Of a stretch of 44,088 bases of DNA, positions 1 to 7,932 are shown in pieces. The DNA is from Mangrovactinospora gilvigrisea. GTDB lineage: Bacteria > Actinomycetota > Actinomycetes > Streptomycetales > Streptomycetaceae. Position numbers and translations under genes: made by a program. The stretch covers positions 1 to 44,088 of the forward strand of contig NZ_MLCF01000080.1 in the NCBI RefSeq assembly GCF_001879105.1. The letters run 5' to 3'. A model generated the notes under the pieces. That model did no database searches and was not told the DNA's origin. It worked only from the letters and a program-made list of their open reading frames with translations. Each line of letters begins with the position of its first letter. Position 1 is the stretch's first letter.

Positions 1-429
1 CACCCCCGCCGCGTCCCGCAGGAACGCCCGCCCGAACCGGCCCGCGTCCTCCAGCACGCGCCCCAGCTCCGCCGCCCGCAGCGCGGGCAGGTCCGCCGAG
101 AGCGCCGCCACCCGCACCGCCGGCCCCCACAGCGCCCGCGCCGCCCCCGCGCCATGCTCCAGCGCCGCGTTGAGGCCCGTCCCCGGCTCGTCCGCGACGA
201 TCTCCGCGACGCCGCCCAGCTCCCGCGCGACCCGCGCGTCGTCCGTGACCACCGCCACACCCCGCACCGCGCCGCAGCGCAGCGCCTCCGCCACCGTGTC
301 GCAGGCGAACGCCAGGGCCAGCGCCTCCCGCCTCCGCTGCGCCCCCGCGGCCGGGGCCAGCCGCGACTTGGCCGCCGCGAGCCGCTTCACGGGCACCACC
401 AGCGCCCACCCGGCCGTGCCGTCCGTCAC
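1..429 (-). CDS. cofC: 2-phospho-L-lactate guanylyltransferase CofC/FbiD (partial, C-terminus outside window)
   Basis: CofC/FbiD transfers GMP from GTP to a phospho-C3 acid (phospholactate, or phosphoenolpyruvate in actinobacteria) to start the side chain of coenzyme F420, in the cytoplasm. I translated the minus strand by hand: from a GTG at 429 the reading frame stays open to base 1 (143 codons). The N-terminus carries the nucleotidyltransferase pattern WALVVPVKRLAAAKSRLAP, then AVVTDDARVARELGGVAEIV, DEPGTGLNAAL and VAALSADLPALR, which is the typical CofC order. No in-frame ATG or GTG occurs just upstream of 429, and the ribosome-binding site is weak. The gene is divergent from plsC, as in other Streptomyces. 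Family assignment is firm; the exact start is moderately sure. Confidence 0.88.
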   Translation of the reverse strand, partial: MTDGTAGWALVVPVKRLAAAKSRLAPAAGAQRRREALALAFACDTVAEALRCGAVRGVAVVTDDARVARELGGVAEIVADEPGTGLNAALEHGAGAARALWGPAVRVAALSADLPALRAAELGRVLEDAGRFGRAFLRDAAGV

Positions 430-523
430 CGCGACGCCCCCGACGTCCGTCGTCCGGGGCGCGCACGACGCTCCACGGCACCCATTTCTCGACAGCAGGG
501 GGACCGGAGAGCGACACTGAGTC

Positions 524-543
524 GGTTGCGGACCCCCGCAACC
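524..543 (+). promoter_or_regulatory. Perfect stem-loop in the plsC leader
   Basis: An 8-bp perfect inverted repeat, GGTTGCGG (524-531) and CCGCAACC (536-543) with a 4-nt loop, lies about 13 nt upstream of the plsC Shine-Dalgarno (AGGAGG, 557-562), in the cofC-plsC divergent spacer (430-569). It could be a leader hairpin or an operator. I see no clear -35/-10 pair in this spacer. Confidence 0.4.
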
Positions 544-569
544 AGCACAGATCTGCAGGAGGAATCCAG

Positions 570-1382
570 GTGACCCGCGGCAGGATCGGACTCGCCTACC
601 GGCTGGGAGGCGCCATCGCCCGGCCGCCGCTGGCCGCCCTGGCCAAGCGCGAGTGGCGCGGAATGGAGAACATGCCGAAGGACGGCGGCTTCATCACCGT
701 CGTCAATCATCATTCCGCTCTCGATCCGTTCACCTATGCGCACTTCCAGTACAACACGGGGCGTCCGGCCCGATTCCTGGCCAAGGAATCGCTCTTCCGG
801 ATACCGGTGGCGGGCTGGTTCATGCGCCACATGGGGCAGATCCCGGTCTACCGGAACAGCACCGACGCCGCCCACGCCTTCAGCGAGGCCGTCGAGGCCG
901 TCCGGGCCGGCGAATGCGTCGCCATATACCCCGAGGGCACGCTCACCCGGGACCCGGACCTGTGGCCCATGACCGGCAAGTCCGGCGCCGCCCGGGTCGC
1001 GCTGGAGACCGGCGCCCCGGTCATCCCGGTCGCCCAGTGGGGCGCGCAGCGCATCGTGCCGCCGTACGCGAAGAAGGCCGGGGAGCCCAAGTTCCGGATC
1101 CTGCCCCGCGCTACGGTCAAGGTGCTGGCCGGCAAGCCCGTCGACCTCTCCGAGTTCGAGGGGGAGCCGATCACCTCGGACGTGCTGCGGCGGGCCACCG
1201 ACAAGATCATGGACGCCATCACCGCGCTGCTGGAGGAGCTGCGCGGGGAGAAGGCGCCCGCCGAGCGGTTCGACTTCCGCAAGGCGCTGGCGGCCGAGAA
1301 CCGCGAGCGCCGGGAGGCCGCCCGCCGCGCCGGCGGGACCGCCCCCGGCGGCGCCGCGTCCACCGACGGCGACGCCGCCTAG
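570..1382 (+). CDS. plsC: 1-acyl-sn-glycerol-3-phosphate acyltransferase (PlsC family)
   Basis: Acylates lysophosphatidic acid to phosphatidic acid at the inner face of the membrane, in phospholipid synthesis. The 270-aa product has the family's HX4D catalytic motif as NHHSALD (His47, Asp52), the acceptor-binding block FLAKESLFRIPVAGWF (about 69-84) and the EGT motif in YPEGTLT (Glu122). The C-terminal 40 residues are Ala/Arg-rich and low in complexity. The GTG start at 570 follows AGGAGG by 7 nt. gpsA starts 49 nt downstream, so the two likely form an operon supplying and acylating glycerol-3-phosphate. Actinomycetes carry several PlsC paralogues with different acyl preferences, so the precise substrate is inferred. 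Confidence 0.92.
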   Translation: MTRGRIGLAYRLGGAIARPPLAALAKREWRGMENMPKDGGFITVVNHHSALDPFTYAHFQYNTGRPARFLAKESLFRIPVAGWFMRHMGQIPVYRNSTDAAHAFSEAVEAVRAGECVAIYPEGTLTRDPDLWPMTGKSGAARVALETGAPVIPVAQWGAQRIVPPYAKKAGEPKFRILPRATVKVLAGKPVDLSEFEGEPITSDVLRRATDKIMDAITALLEELRGEKAPAERFDFRKALAAENRERREAARRAGGTAPGGAASTDGDAA

Positions 1383-1431
1383 ACCCGCGCGCCGCTCCGC
1401 TGCCCTCTCCCGACCCGACAGGAGGACCTCC

Positions 1432-2433
1432 TTGACACGCTGCGCCGTCTTCGGAACCGGCTCATGGGGCACCACTTTCGCCATGGTGCTGGCCGACGCC
1501 GGCTGCGAGGTGACGCTGTGGGGCCGCCGCCCGGAACTCGCGGAGGCCATCAACTCACGCCGCGTCAACCCGGACTACCTGCCGGACGTTCGCCTCCCCG
1601 ACGGGATCCTGGCCACCACCGATCCCGCCGAGGCCGCCGACGGCGCCGAGTTCGCGGCCTTCGTCGTCCCCTCCCAGACCTTCCGCGCCAACCTCACGGA
1701 GTGGGCGCCCCTCTTCGGGCCCGACACCGTGCTGGTCAGCCTCATGAAGGGCGTCGAACTCGGCACCTGCAAGCGGATGAGCGAGGTCATCTCCGAGGTG
1801 GCCGGCACCGGCCCGGAGCGCGTCGCCGTCCTCACCGGCCCCAACCTCGCCCCGGAGATCGCCCAGCGGCAGCCCGCCGCCGCGGTCATCGCCTGCGCCG
1901 AGGAGGAGGCCGCCCGCCGCCTCCAGTCGCTCTGCCACACCGGCTACTTCCGCCCCTACACCAGCACCGACGTGGTGGGCTGCGAGTTGGGCGGCGCGGT
2001 GAAGAACGTCATCGGCCTCGGCGTCGGCATCGCGGACGGCATGGGCCTGGGCGACAACTCCAAGGCCACCCTGCTCACCCGCGGCCTCGCCGAGACCTCC
2101 CGGCTCGGCGCGGCGATGGGCGCCGACCCGCTCACCTTCTCCGGCCTCGCCGGGATGGGCGACCTGGTGGCCACCTGCTCCTCCCCGCTCTCCCGCAACC
2201 ACACCTTCGGCACCAACCTGGGCCGCGGGATGAGCCTGGAGGAGACCATCAAGGCGACCCGGCAGACCGCCGAGGGCGTCAAGTCGTGCCGCTCCGTGCT
2301 GGAGCTGGCGCGCCGTCACGGCGTCGACATGCCGATCACCGAGACGGTGGTGGACGTGGTGCACGGCGGAAAATCCCCCCACGTCGGGCTGAAGGAGCTG
2401 ATGTCCCGCAGCGCCAAGCCCGAGCGGCGGTGA
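1432..2433 (+). CDS. gpsA: Glycerol-3-phosphate dehydrogenase [NAD(P)+]
   Basis: Reduces dihydroxyacetone phosphate to sn-glycerol-3-phosphate, the backbone for phospholipids; cytoplasmic. The 333-aa length is standard. The N-terminal Rossmann motif is VFGTGSWGT (Gly8, Gly10, Gly13); the stretch LTGPNLAPEIA (about residue 139) and the catalytic lysine block GGAVKNVIGLGVGIADG (about 188-204) followed by GDNSKATLLTRG are diagnostic. The start is TTG at 1432, chosen because AGGAGGACC lies just upstream (from 1421) and the Rossmann motif begins immediately after. It follows plsC and precedes ddl by 25 nt. ddl appears to have its own promoter overlapping the gpsA-ddl junction. Confidence 0.96.
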   Translation: MTRCAVFGTGSWGTTFAMVLADAGCEVTLWGRRPELAEAINSRRVNPDYLPDVRLPDGILATTDPAEAADGAEFAAFVVPSQTFRANLTEWAPLFGPDTVLVSLMKGVELGTCKRMSEVISEVAGTGPERVAVLTGPNLAPEIAQRQPAAAVIACAEEEAARRLQSLCHTGYFRPYTSTDVVGCELGGAVKNVIGLGVGIADGMGLGDNSKATLLTRGLAETSRLGAAMGADPLTFSGLAGMGDLVATCSSPLSRNHTFGTNLGRGMSLEETIKATRQTAEGVKSCRSVLELARRHGVDMPITETVVDVVHGGKSPHVGLKELMSRSAKPERR

Positions 2434-2442
2434 CCCGGAAGG

Positions 2443-2448
2443 TAGTCT
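2443..2448 (+). promoter_or_regulatory. Candidate -10 (TAGTCT) for a near-leaderless ddl mRNA
   Basis: TAGTCT fits the Streptomyces housekeeping -10 pattern (TANNNT) and lies 10 nt upstream of the ddl ATG, so transcription would start almost at the start codon. ddl has no well-placed Shine-Dalgarno. I found no convincing -35. Confidence 0.4.
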
Positions 2449-2458
2449 CAAGCCCGAT

Positions 2459-3598
2459 ATGACGAACCCAACTGCCACACCGGCACCCCAGAACAGGCGC
2501 ATCAGGGTCGCGGTCGTCCTCGGCGGCCGCAGTTCCGAGCACGGCGTCTCCGTCGTGACCGCGGGAAGCGTGCTGGCGGCCATCGACCGCACCAAGTACG
2601 AGGTGCTGCCCATCGGCATCACGACCGAGGGCCGGTGGGCGCTGGTCGCCGACGCTCCCGAGCGGATGGCGATCGACGGCCGGAGCGTCCCGGCCGTCGA
2701 GGACGTCGCCGAGGACACCGCCGGTGCCGTGGTGCTGCCCAACGGCCCCGGCAGCCGCGAGGTGGTGCTCAGCGAGCCGGGCTCGGTCCCCAAGGCGCTG
2801 GGCGAGGTCGACGTGGTGCTGCCGCTGCTGCACGGCCCGTACGGCGAGGACGGCACCCTCCAGGGCCTGCTGGAGCTCGCGGGCGTGCCCTATGTCGGCT
2901 CCGGCGTGCTGGCCAGCGCGGTCGGCATGGACAAGGAGTACATGAAGCGGGTCTTCGAGTCCGCGGGGCTGCCGGTGGGCCCGTACGTGGTCGTCAAGCC
3001 GCGCGAGTGGGAGCGGGACCCGGAGGGTGCCAAGGCGCGCATCGCGGAGCTCGGCTGGCCGGTCTTCGTCAAGCCGGCCCGGGCCGGCTCCAGCGTCGGC
3101 ATCACCAAGGTCCTCGGCCCGGAGGGGCTCGACGACGCGTTCGCGCTGGCCCGCAGCCACGACCCCAAGGTGATCGTCGAGGCGGCGGTGCGCGGCCGCG
3201 AGATCGAGTGCGGCGTCCTGGAGTTCGAGGACGGCCCCCGGGCGAGCGTCCCCGCGGAGATCCCCTCGGCGGGGGAGGACGCGGAGTTCTACGACTTCGA
3301 GGCGAAGTACATCGACTCGGCGCAGGGCATCGTCCCCGCCCCGCTGGCGCCGGAGGACACCGCCGAGGTGCAGCGGCTGGCGGTGAAGGCGTTCGAGGCG
3401 GTGGACTGCGAGGGGCTGGTCCGCGCGGACTTCTTCCTCACCGACGACGGCTGGGTCATCAACGAGATCAACACTATGCCGGGCTTCACGCCGATCTCGA
3501 TGTACCCCCTGATGTGGCAGCACACCGGCGTGCCCTACCCGGAGTTGATCGACCGCCTCATCCAGGCGGCCCTCCGCCGCCCCACCGGCCTGCGCTGA
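2459..3598 (+). CDS. ddl: D-alanine--D-alanine ligase
   Basis: Joins two D-alanines with ATP to make the dipeptide that ends the peptidoglycan stem peptide; cytoplasmic ATP-grasp enzyme. The 379-aa product begins after a short polar leader with RIRVAVVLGGRSSEHGVSV, the Ddl N-terminal signature. The ATP-grasp part shows VFVKPARAGSSVGITKV (about 203-219), the EIECGVLE strand, EAKYIDSAQGIVPA, and the metal-binding NEINTMPGFTPISMYP near the C-terminus. The position of ddl after gpsA is typical of Streptomyces. The ATG at 2459 fits the family start. Nothing in the visible sequence suggests a D-Ala-D-Lac (vancomycin-resistance) ligase, although the omega-loop residue that decides this would need an alignment. 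Confidence 0.96.
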   Translation: MTNPTATPAPQNRRIRVAVVLGGRSSEHGVSVVTAGSVLAAIDRTKYEVLPIGITTEGRWALVADAPERMAIDGRSVPAVEDVAEDTAGAVVLPNGPGSREVVLSEPGSVPKALGEVDVVLPLLHGPYGEDGTLQGLLELAGVPYVGSGVLASAVGMDKEYMKRVFESAGLPVGPYVVVKPREWERDPEGAKARIAELGWPVFVKPARAGSSVGITKVLGPEGLDDAFALARSHDPKVIVEAAVRGREIECGVLEFEDGPRASVPAEIPSAGEDAEFYDFEAKYIDSAQGIVPAPLAPEDTAEVQRLAVKAFEAVDCEGLVRADFFLTDDGWVINEINTMPGFTPISMYPLMWQHTGVPYPELIDRLIQAALRRPTGLR

Positions 3599-3610
3599 GC
3601 CCGCTCGGCC

Positions 3611-3636
3611 CCTGGCCGGGCGCCCCCGCGGCCAGG
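3611..3636. terminator. Bidirectional hairpin between convergent ddl and DUF3515 gene
   Basis: Perfect 8-bp stem CCTGGCCG / CGGCCAGG with a 10-nt C-rich loop, 13 nt after the ddl stop and between two convergent genes. There is no T-tract, as is common for Streptomyces terminators. Confidence 0.5.
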
Positions 3637-3723
3637 CGGAAGCCCGGCCGGGTGGGGTGCCGGGGTGCAGAGGCGAGCTTTCGAATTCGGGCGGCGGACA
3701 GCGACCGCGATCCACCGGCACCG

Positions 3724-4251
3724 TCAAGACGTGCTGCGCACCGCCGACTTGACCGCCGACGCGAAGTCGAGCAGCGGATCCACCATCGCCGAGCTCCCCG
3801 CCGAGCCCCGCTTCGCCACGCGCACCTGCACCTCGGCCGCGCGGTCGATCGTGGTGTAGCGCTCCGCCCCCGAGCCCCCGGCCTTCTCGAAGAGCCACTC
3901 CACCCCGTTCACCGCCGCCGAGTCCGCCGTCGGGTTGTACGTGGCGGAGCCGGGCGTCAGCACCGCCGGCGTCCCCACCCCGCACCGCATCTCCACCTCG
4001 GCATGGCCCCCGTCCCCCGACTTCCCCCAGGCCGCCGTGTACGCCGACTTCGGGGTGACGTCCCGCCGCGCCAGCCCGTCCACCTTCTCCGGCAGCCGCG
4101 CGGCCAGCGCCCGGCACGCCGCCGCGGCCCGCTCCGAACCCGGCCGCGGCGCGGCCAGCCGCACCGCGCCGGAGTCCGAGCCCGAAGCGCCGCACCCGGC
4201 CACCAGAACCAGTGCGGCAACACCTGCGAAGCGGAATCGGTTGGCGCCCAT
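3724..4251 (-). CDS. DUF3515-family putative lipoprotein
   Basis: Function unknown; the family is conserved in actinobacteria and typically sits next to thiL/ddl. The 175-aa product has a lipoprotein signal: basic start MGANRFRF, hydrophobic core AGVAALVLVAG and lipobox VAGC with Cys20, so it is probably anchored on the outer face of the membrane. The mature part contains two cysteines (in AAACRALAARLPEKVDGL and VEMRCGVG) that could form a disulfide, plus AAWG and GVEWLFE, which I recognise from DUF3515. The ATG at 4251 has no Shine-Dalgarno but a TACCAT hexamer lies 6 nt upstream, suggesting a leaderless mRNA. It follows the Lrp-type gene by 19 nt on the same strand. Confidence 0.85.
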   Translation of the reverse strand: MGANRFRFAGVAALVLVAGCGASGSDSGAVRLAAPRPGSERAAAACRALAARLPEKVDGLARRDVTPKSAYTAAWGKSGDGGHAEVEMRCGVGTPAVLTPGSATYNPTADSAAVNGVEWLFEKAGGSGAERYTTIDRAAEVQVRVAKRGSAGSSAMVDPLLDFASAVKSAVRSTS

Positions 4252-4257
4252 CCCGCG

Positions 4258-4263
4258 ATGGTA
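4258..4263 (-). promoter_or_regulatory. Candidate -10 (TACCAT) for a leaderless DUF3515 mRNA
   Basis: Read on the minus strand, TACCAT lies 6 nt before the ATG at 4251, inside the 19-nt gap after the Lrp-type gene. No Shine-Dalgarno is present. The -35 is not recognisable. Confidence 0.35.
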
Positions 4264-4270
4264 CGGAACC

Positions 4271-4504
4271 CTAGATATGGACGATCGGGCAGGTCAGGGT
4301 CCGCGTGATCCCCTCCACCTGCTGAACCTTGGCGACCACGAACTGTCCCAGCTGGTCCACCGTCTCCGCCTCGGCCCGCACGATCACGTCGTAGGGGCCG
4401 GTCACGTCCTCTGCCAGCAGCACACCGGGGATGTCCTTGATCGCGTTGGCGACCGATGATGCTTTGCTGACCTCGGTCTGGATCAGGATGTACGCCTGCA
4501 CCAC
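4271..4504 (-). CDS. Stand-alone Lrp/AsnC ligand-binding (RAM) domain protein
   Basis: A 77-aa protein consisting only of the C-terminal ligand-sensing domain of Lrp/AsnC regulators, without the helix-turn-helix. Visible signature: VVQAYILIQTEVSKA, PGVLLAEDVTGPYDVIV and the C-terminal GITRTLTCPIV. Such RAM domains oligomerise and bind amino acids; the biological role of the free form is not established. Start: a GTG at 4504 with GGAGGA 6 nt upstream is preferred over the longer frame from 4543, because the longer version adds a polar tail that is not part of the domain. It is divergent from thiL and precedes the DUF3515 gene. Confidence 0.85.
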   Translation of the reverse strand: MVQAYILIQTEVSKASSVANAIKDIPGVLLAEDVTGPYDVIVRAEAETVDQLGQFVVAKVQQVEGITRTLTCPIVHI

Positions 4505-4626
4505 GGGTCGTCCTCCGTCTCGGCTGTCACTCCTGGAAAACACCGCAAGTCAGCTGACACGCTATCGTGCGGCCGGGGAGTTCAGCGAGACGTGCGCCCC
4601 GGCACCCAAAACCGGAGGAAGAAGCG

Positions 4627-5589
4627 ATGCAGGCGACCCTGGGCGAACTCGGTGAATTCGGTCTCATCCAGGAGCTGACCGCCCGTCTGCCCAGGACAGC
4701 GGCCGTCCAGCTGGGCCCGGGGGACGACGCCGCGGTGGTCGCCGCCCCGGACGGACGCGTGGTCGCCACCACCGACATGCTCGTCGAGGGGCGGCACTTC
4801 CGCCGCGACTGGTCCACGGCCTACGACGTGGGCCGCAAGGCCGCCGCCCAGAACCTGGCGGACATCGCCGCGATGGGCGCCTCCCCGACGGCCCTGCTGC
4901 TCGCCCTCGCCGCCCCGGCGGAGCTCCCCGTCACCTGGGCCGTCGAGCTGATGGACGGCATCCGGGACGAGTGCCATGTGGCCGGCGCCGCGGTGGTCGG
5001 CGGCGACGTGGTCCGCGCCGAGCAGGTCTCGGTGACCATCACCGCGCTGGGCGACCTCGGCGGGCGGGCACCGGTCACCCGCGCGGGCGCCCGGCCGGGC
5101 GACGTGGTCGCCGTCACCGGCTGGCTGGGCTGGTCCGCGGCCGGGCTGACGGTGCTCTCCCGCGGGTTCCGCTCGCCGCGGGCGTTCGTCGAGGCGCACC
5201 GGCGGCCGGAGCCGCCGTACCACGCGGGGCCCGCCGCGGCCGCGCTGGGCGCCACCGCGATGATCGACATCAGCGACGGACTCGTGGCCGACCTGGGGCA
5301 TGTGGCGGCGGCGAGCGGGGTGCAGATCGACCTGCACTCGGGTCAGTTCGACATCCCGGCGCAGATGGCGGACATCGGCCAGGCGGTCGGCGTCGACCCG
5401 GTGCAGTGGGTGCTGACGGGCGGCGAGGACCACGCGATCTGCGCGGTCTTCCCGGCGGACACCGTCCTCCCGGCCCGCTGGCGGGTCGTCGGCGACGTCC
5501 ACAAGGCCCCGGCCCCCTCCGACGTCCGCGTCACCGTCGACGGCCACCCCTGGGACACCACCCCCGGCTGGGACCACTTCACCAGCTGA
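4627..5589 (+). CDS. thiL: Thiamine-monophosphate kinase
   Basis: Phosphorylates thiamine monophosphate to thiamine diphosphate, the last step of the vitamin B1 cofactor pathway; cytoplasmic. The 320-aa product has the PurM/ThiL fold motifs in order: LGPGDDAAVV (about 34-43, metal-binding aspartates), TTDMLVEGRHFRRDW, AAQNLADIAAMGA, VGGDVVRAEQVSVTITALG, MIDISDGLVADLGH and VLTGGEDHAICAVFP. The ATG at 4627 is preceded by GGAGGAA at 4614-4620 with good spacing. A longer frame from 4567 exists but adds a low-complexity tail. It is transcribed divergently from the Lrp-type gene and convergently with rpmB. Confidence 0.95.
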   Translation: MQATLGELGEFGLIQELTARLPRTAAVQLGPGDDAAVVAAPDGRVVATTDMLVEGRHFRRDWSTAYDVGRKAAAQNLADIAAMGASPTALLLALAAPAELPVTWAVELMDGIRDECHVAGAAVVGGDVVRAEQVSVTITALGDLGGRAPVTRAGARPGDVVAVTGWLGWSAAGLTVLSRGFRSPRAFVEAHRRPEPPYHAGPAAAALGATAMIDISDGLVADLGHVAAASGVQIDLHSGQFDIPAQMADIGQAVGVDPVQWVLTGGEDHAICAVFPADTVLPARWRVVGDVHKAPAPSDVRVTVDGHPWDTTPGWDHFTS

Positions 5590-5687
5590 CCCCCCCGCCC
5601 CTACCCCCGCGGACCGCGCAGCGGTCCGGGTGGGAGGCCGGGGCGGAGGGGCGGCGAACCCCGCACCGCGCGAAGCCGGCAACGCAA

Positions 5688-5721
5688 GAACCGGGCCCGC
5701 CCCGAAGGGCAGACCCGGTTC
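5688..5721. terminator. Hairpin terminator between thiL and rpmB
   Basis: Outer stem GAACCGGG (5688-5695) with CCCGGTTC (5714-5721) and an inner stem GCCC/GGGC closed by a CGAA tetraloop (5699-5710). It lies between two convergent genes, 24 nt beyond the rpmB stop on the minus strand. It probably serves rpmB mainly. Confidence 0.65.
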
Positions 5722-5745
5722 ACGCAAAACCGAGCGGAGACGCTG

Positions 5746-5931
5746 TTAGCGCTCCACCTTGCCGGCCTTGATGCAAGAGGTACAGACGTTCAGCCGCTTC
5801 GGCGTCCCCCCGACCTTCGCACGAACCGTCTGGATGTTGGGGTTCCAGCGCCGGGGCGTGCGACGGTGCGAGTGGGAGATGCTGTTACCGAACTCCGGCC
5901 CCTTGCCGCAGACGTCGCAGTTGGCAGCCAC
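5746..5931 (-). CDS. rpmB: 50S ribosomal protein L28, zinc-binding (C+) type
   Basis: Structural protein of the large ribosomal subunit. The 61-aa sequence starts [20 protein letters not shown] and ends with [14 protein letters not shown]; the two CXXC pairs (Cys5/Cys8 and the CTSC near the end) mark the zinc-containing form. Streptomyces often also carry a cysteine-free L28 paralogue elsewhere under Zur control; this is the zinc-replete one. The GTG start at 5931 has GGAG 7-10 nt upstream. It is monocistronic, divergent from the DAK2-domain gene, and closed by a hairpin at 5688-5721. Confidence 0.96.
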   Translation of the reverse strand: MAANCDVCGKGPEFGNSISHSHRRTPRRWNPNIQTVRAKVGGTPKRLNVCTSCIKAGKVER

Positions 5932-6200
5932 GGGTCACTCCAAAGACTTCAGATGCACTAACGGATGGGTCCCCACGCGCTGGCCCCGAAGGGGACCTTC
6001 ACCGGGAGGGTATGACCCGGTCCAGCGCACGGCTGTCCACGGGCAACTGGTGCAGCATACCCCGCTCCGTCCCGGGGAGGAAAATCCCCCGGGTTTCCGC
6101 ATCCCGGCACCCCGCCCCGCCCCCGCCTGCCACGACTACGCTGTGGAACCGCGTCCCCGCCCGCGTCCCCCCGCCCGCGTCCGCGCCCGAACGGAGCCCC

Positions 6201-7889
6201 ATGCCGCAATCCGGCGACGAACTGCCCTCCCTCACCGCCGACATGGTGCGCCAGTGGGCGGCCGCCGGGCTCCGCGCCCTGGAACGCCACCGCGCGGAGA
6301 TCAACGGCCTCAACGTCTACCCCGTCCCGGACGCCGACACCGGCACCAACCTCCACCTCACCTTCGGCGCCGCCGTCGCCGAGCTCGACGCCTGCCTCGA
6401 CGAGCGCCCCGGCGCCGGCCCCGGCGACGCCGTCCGCGCCCTGGCCCGCGGCGCCCAGCTCGGCGCCCGCGGCAACTCCGGCGCCATCATCGCCCAGCTG
6501 CTGCGCGGCGCCGCCGAGGTGCTCGCCCCCGCGGACGACGACGCCGGCTTCGACGCGGCCCGCCTCGGCCGCGCCCTGCGCCGGGCCGCCGACCGCGGCT
6601 ACGAGGCGGTCGCCGCGCCCGTCGAGGGCACCGTGCTCTCCGTCGTCTCGGCCGCCGCCGACGCCGCCGAGGAGGCGCTGCGCGGCGCCCCGGCCGGCTC
6701 CGCCTCGGGCCGGGGCCGCACCATCACCACCGTCCTCGCCGCCATCGAGGGCGCCGAGCGGGCGCTGCTGCGCACCCCCGAGCAGCTGGACGTGCTGGGC
6801 AGGGCGGGCGTGGTGGACGCCGGCGGCCGCGGGCTGACGGTGCTGCTCGGCGCCCTCGCCGAGACCGTCGTCGGCCGCGCCTTCGACGCGCGGGCCTTCG
6901 AGGCCCGCGCCGCGCTCGCCTCCACTACCGCCGTCCCGGCCGCGGGCTGCGAGACCCCGCGCCCCGCGCCCGACGCCCCGTCGCCCGGCTACGAGGTCGT
7001 CTACCTGCTGGACGCCGCCGACGCGGCCGTCGCCGCGCTGCGCGTCCGGCTCGCCGCGCTCGGCGACTCGCTGGTCGTGGTGGGCGGCGACGGGCTGTGG
7101 ACGGTGCATCTGCACACCGACGAGCCGGGCGCCGCCGTCGAGGCGGGCGTGGAGACCGGCCGCCCGCACCGCATCCGTATCGAGCACTTCGGAGCCACCG
7201 CCGCCGCGGCCGGCGAGGCCGGCACCGTCCCCGCGCACGCCGACGGCCACCGCCCCCGCGAGGGCCGCACCGTGCTGGCCCTCGCCGACGGCCCCGGCCT
7301 CGCCGACGTGCTCTCCGGCGCCGGCGCCACCGTCCTCACCGGCGAGGCGGACGCCCGCCGGGCCACCCGCACCGTGCTGGACTCCGGCGCCGCCGAGGCG
7401 GTGCTGCTGCCGGGCGGCCCCGGCCGCTGGGAGGCCTTCCTCGCCGCCGCGGCCGAGCTGGAGGAGGCGGGGGTGCACGCCCGGGTGGTGCCGTCCGAGT
7501 CGCCGGTGCAGTCGCTCGCCGCGCTCGCCGTCCACGAGCCGGCGCGGGCGCTGGACGAGGACGCCGCCGCGATGTCCGAGGCCGCCGCGGCCACCGGCTG
7601 CGCGGCGCTGCTGCCCGCCGGGGACGGCACGGTGCGCGGCGTGCTGGGGCCGGACACCGCCGCGGAACCGGTGGTCACGGCCCCCGACGCGGAGACCGCC
7701 GGCTGCCTGCTGCTGGACCGGCTGCTCTCCGACGGCGGCGAGCTGCTGACGCTGCTGCCCGGCGCGGACGCCCCGCTCGGGCTCGCCGCGGCGCTGCGCC
7801 GGCACGCGGAGGAGCTGCGCCCCGACACCGAGACCGTCATCCTCCCCGGCGGCCACCCCGCCACCCTCCTCACCATCGGGCTGGAGTGA
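6201..7889 (+). CDS. DAK2-domain protein, FakA/YloV-like
   Basis: A 562-aa protein with the layout of FakA (fatty-acid kinase catalytic subunit, formerly YloV): an N-terminal DAK2 ATP-binding domain (NVYPVPDADTGTNLHLTFG, about 36-54; ARGAQLGARGNSGAIIAQLLRG, about 82-103), a middle domain with VLGRAGVVDAGGRGLTVLL, and a C-terminal EDD-like domain ending in PGADAPLGLAAALRRHAEELRPDTETVILPGGHPA. In FakA the DAK2 aspartates bind Mg-ATP; here the usual DGDTGTN reads DADTGTN, keeping both aspartates. Whether it phosphorylates fatty acids in this organism is unknown; I see no fakB nearby. The adjacency to recG matches Firmicutes and actinomycetes. The start ATG 6201 has a modest CGGAG site; the frame extends upstream to 6012 but that part is low-complexity. 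Confidence 0.88.
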   Translation: MPQSGDELPSLTADMVRQWAAAGLRALERHRAEINGLNVYPVPDADTGTNLHLTFGAAVAELDACLDERPGAGPGDAVRALARGAQLGARGNSGAIIAQLLRGAAEVLAPADDDAGFDAARLGRALRRAADRGYEAVAAPVEGTVLSVVSAAADAAEEALRGAPAGSASGRGRTITTVLAAIEGAERALLRTPEQLDVLGRAGVVDAGGRGLTVLLGALAETVVGRAFDARAFEARAALASTTAVPAAGCETPRPAPDAPSPGYEVVYLLDAADAAVAALRVRLAALGDSLVVVGGDGLWTVHLHTDEPGAAVEAGVETGRPHRIRIEHFGATAAAAGEAGTVPAHADGHRPREGRTVLALADGPGLADVLSGAGATVLTGEADARRATRTVLDSGAAEAVLLPGGPGRWEAFLAAAAELEEAGVHARVVPSESPVQSLAALAVHEPARALDEDAAAMSEAAAATGCAALLPAGDGTVRGVLGPDTAAEPVVTAPDAETAGCLLLDRLLSDGGELLTLLPGADAPLGLAAALRRHAEELRPDTETVILPGGHPATLLTIGLE

Positions 7890-7932
7890 CGCCCGGGCCG
7901 GATGCGGCCCGCTGTCACCGGGATGGTGTGCA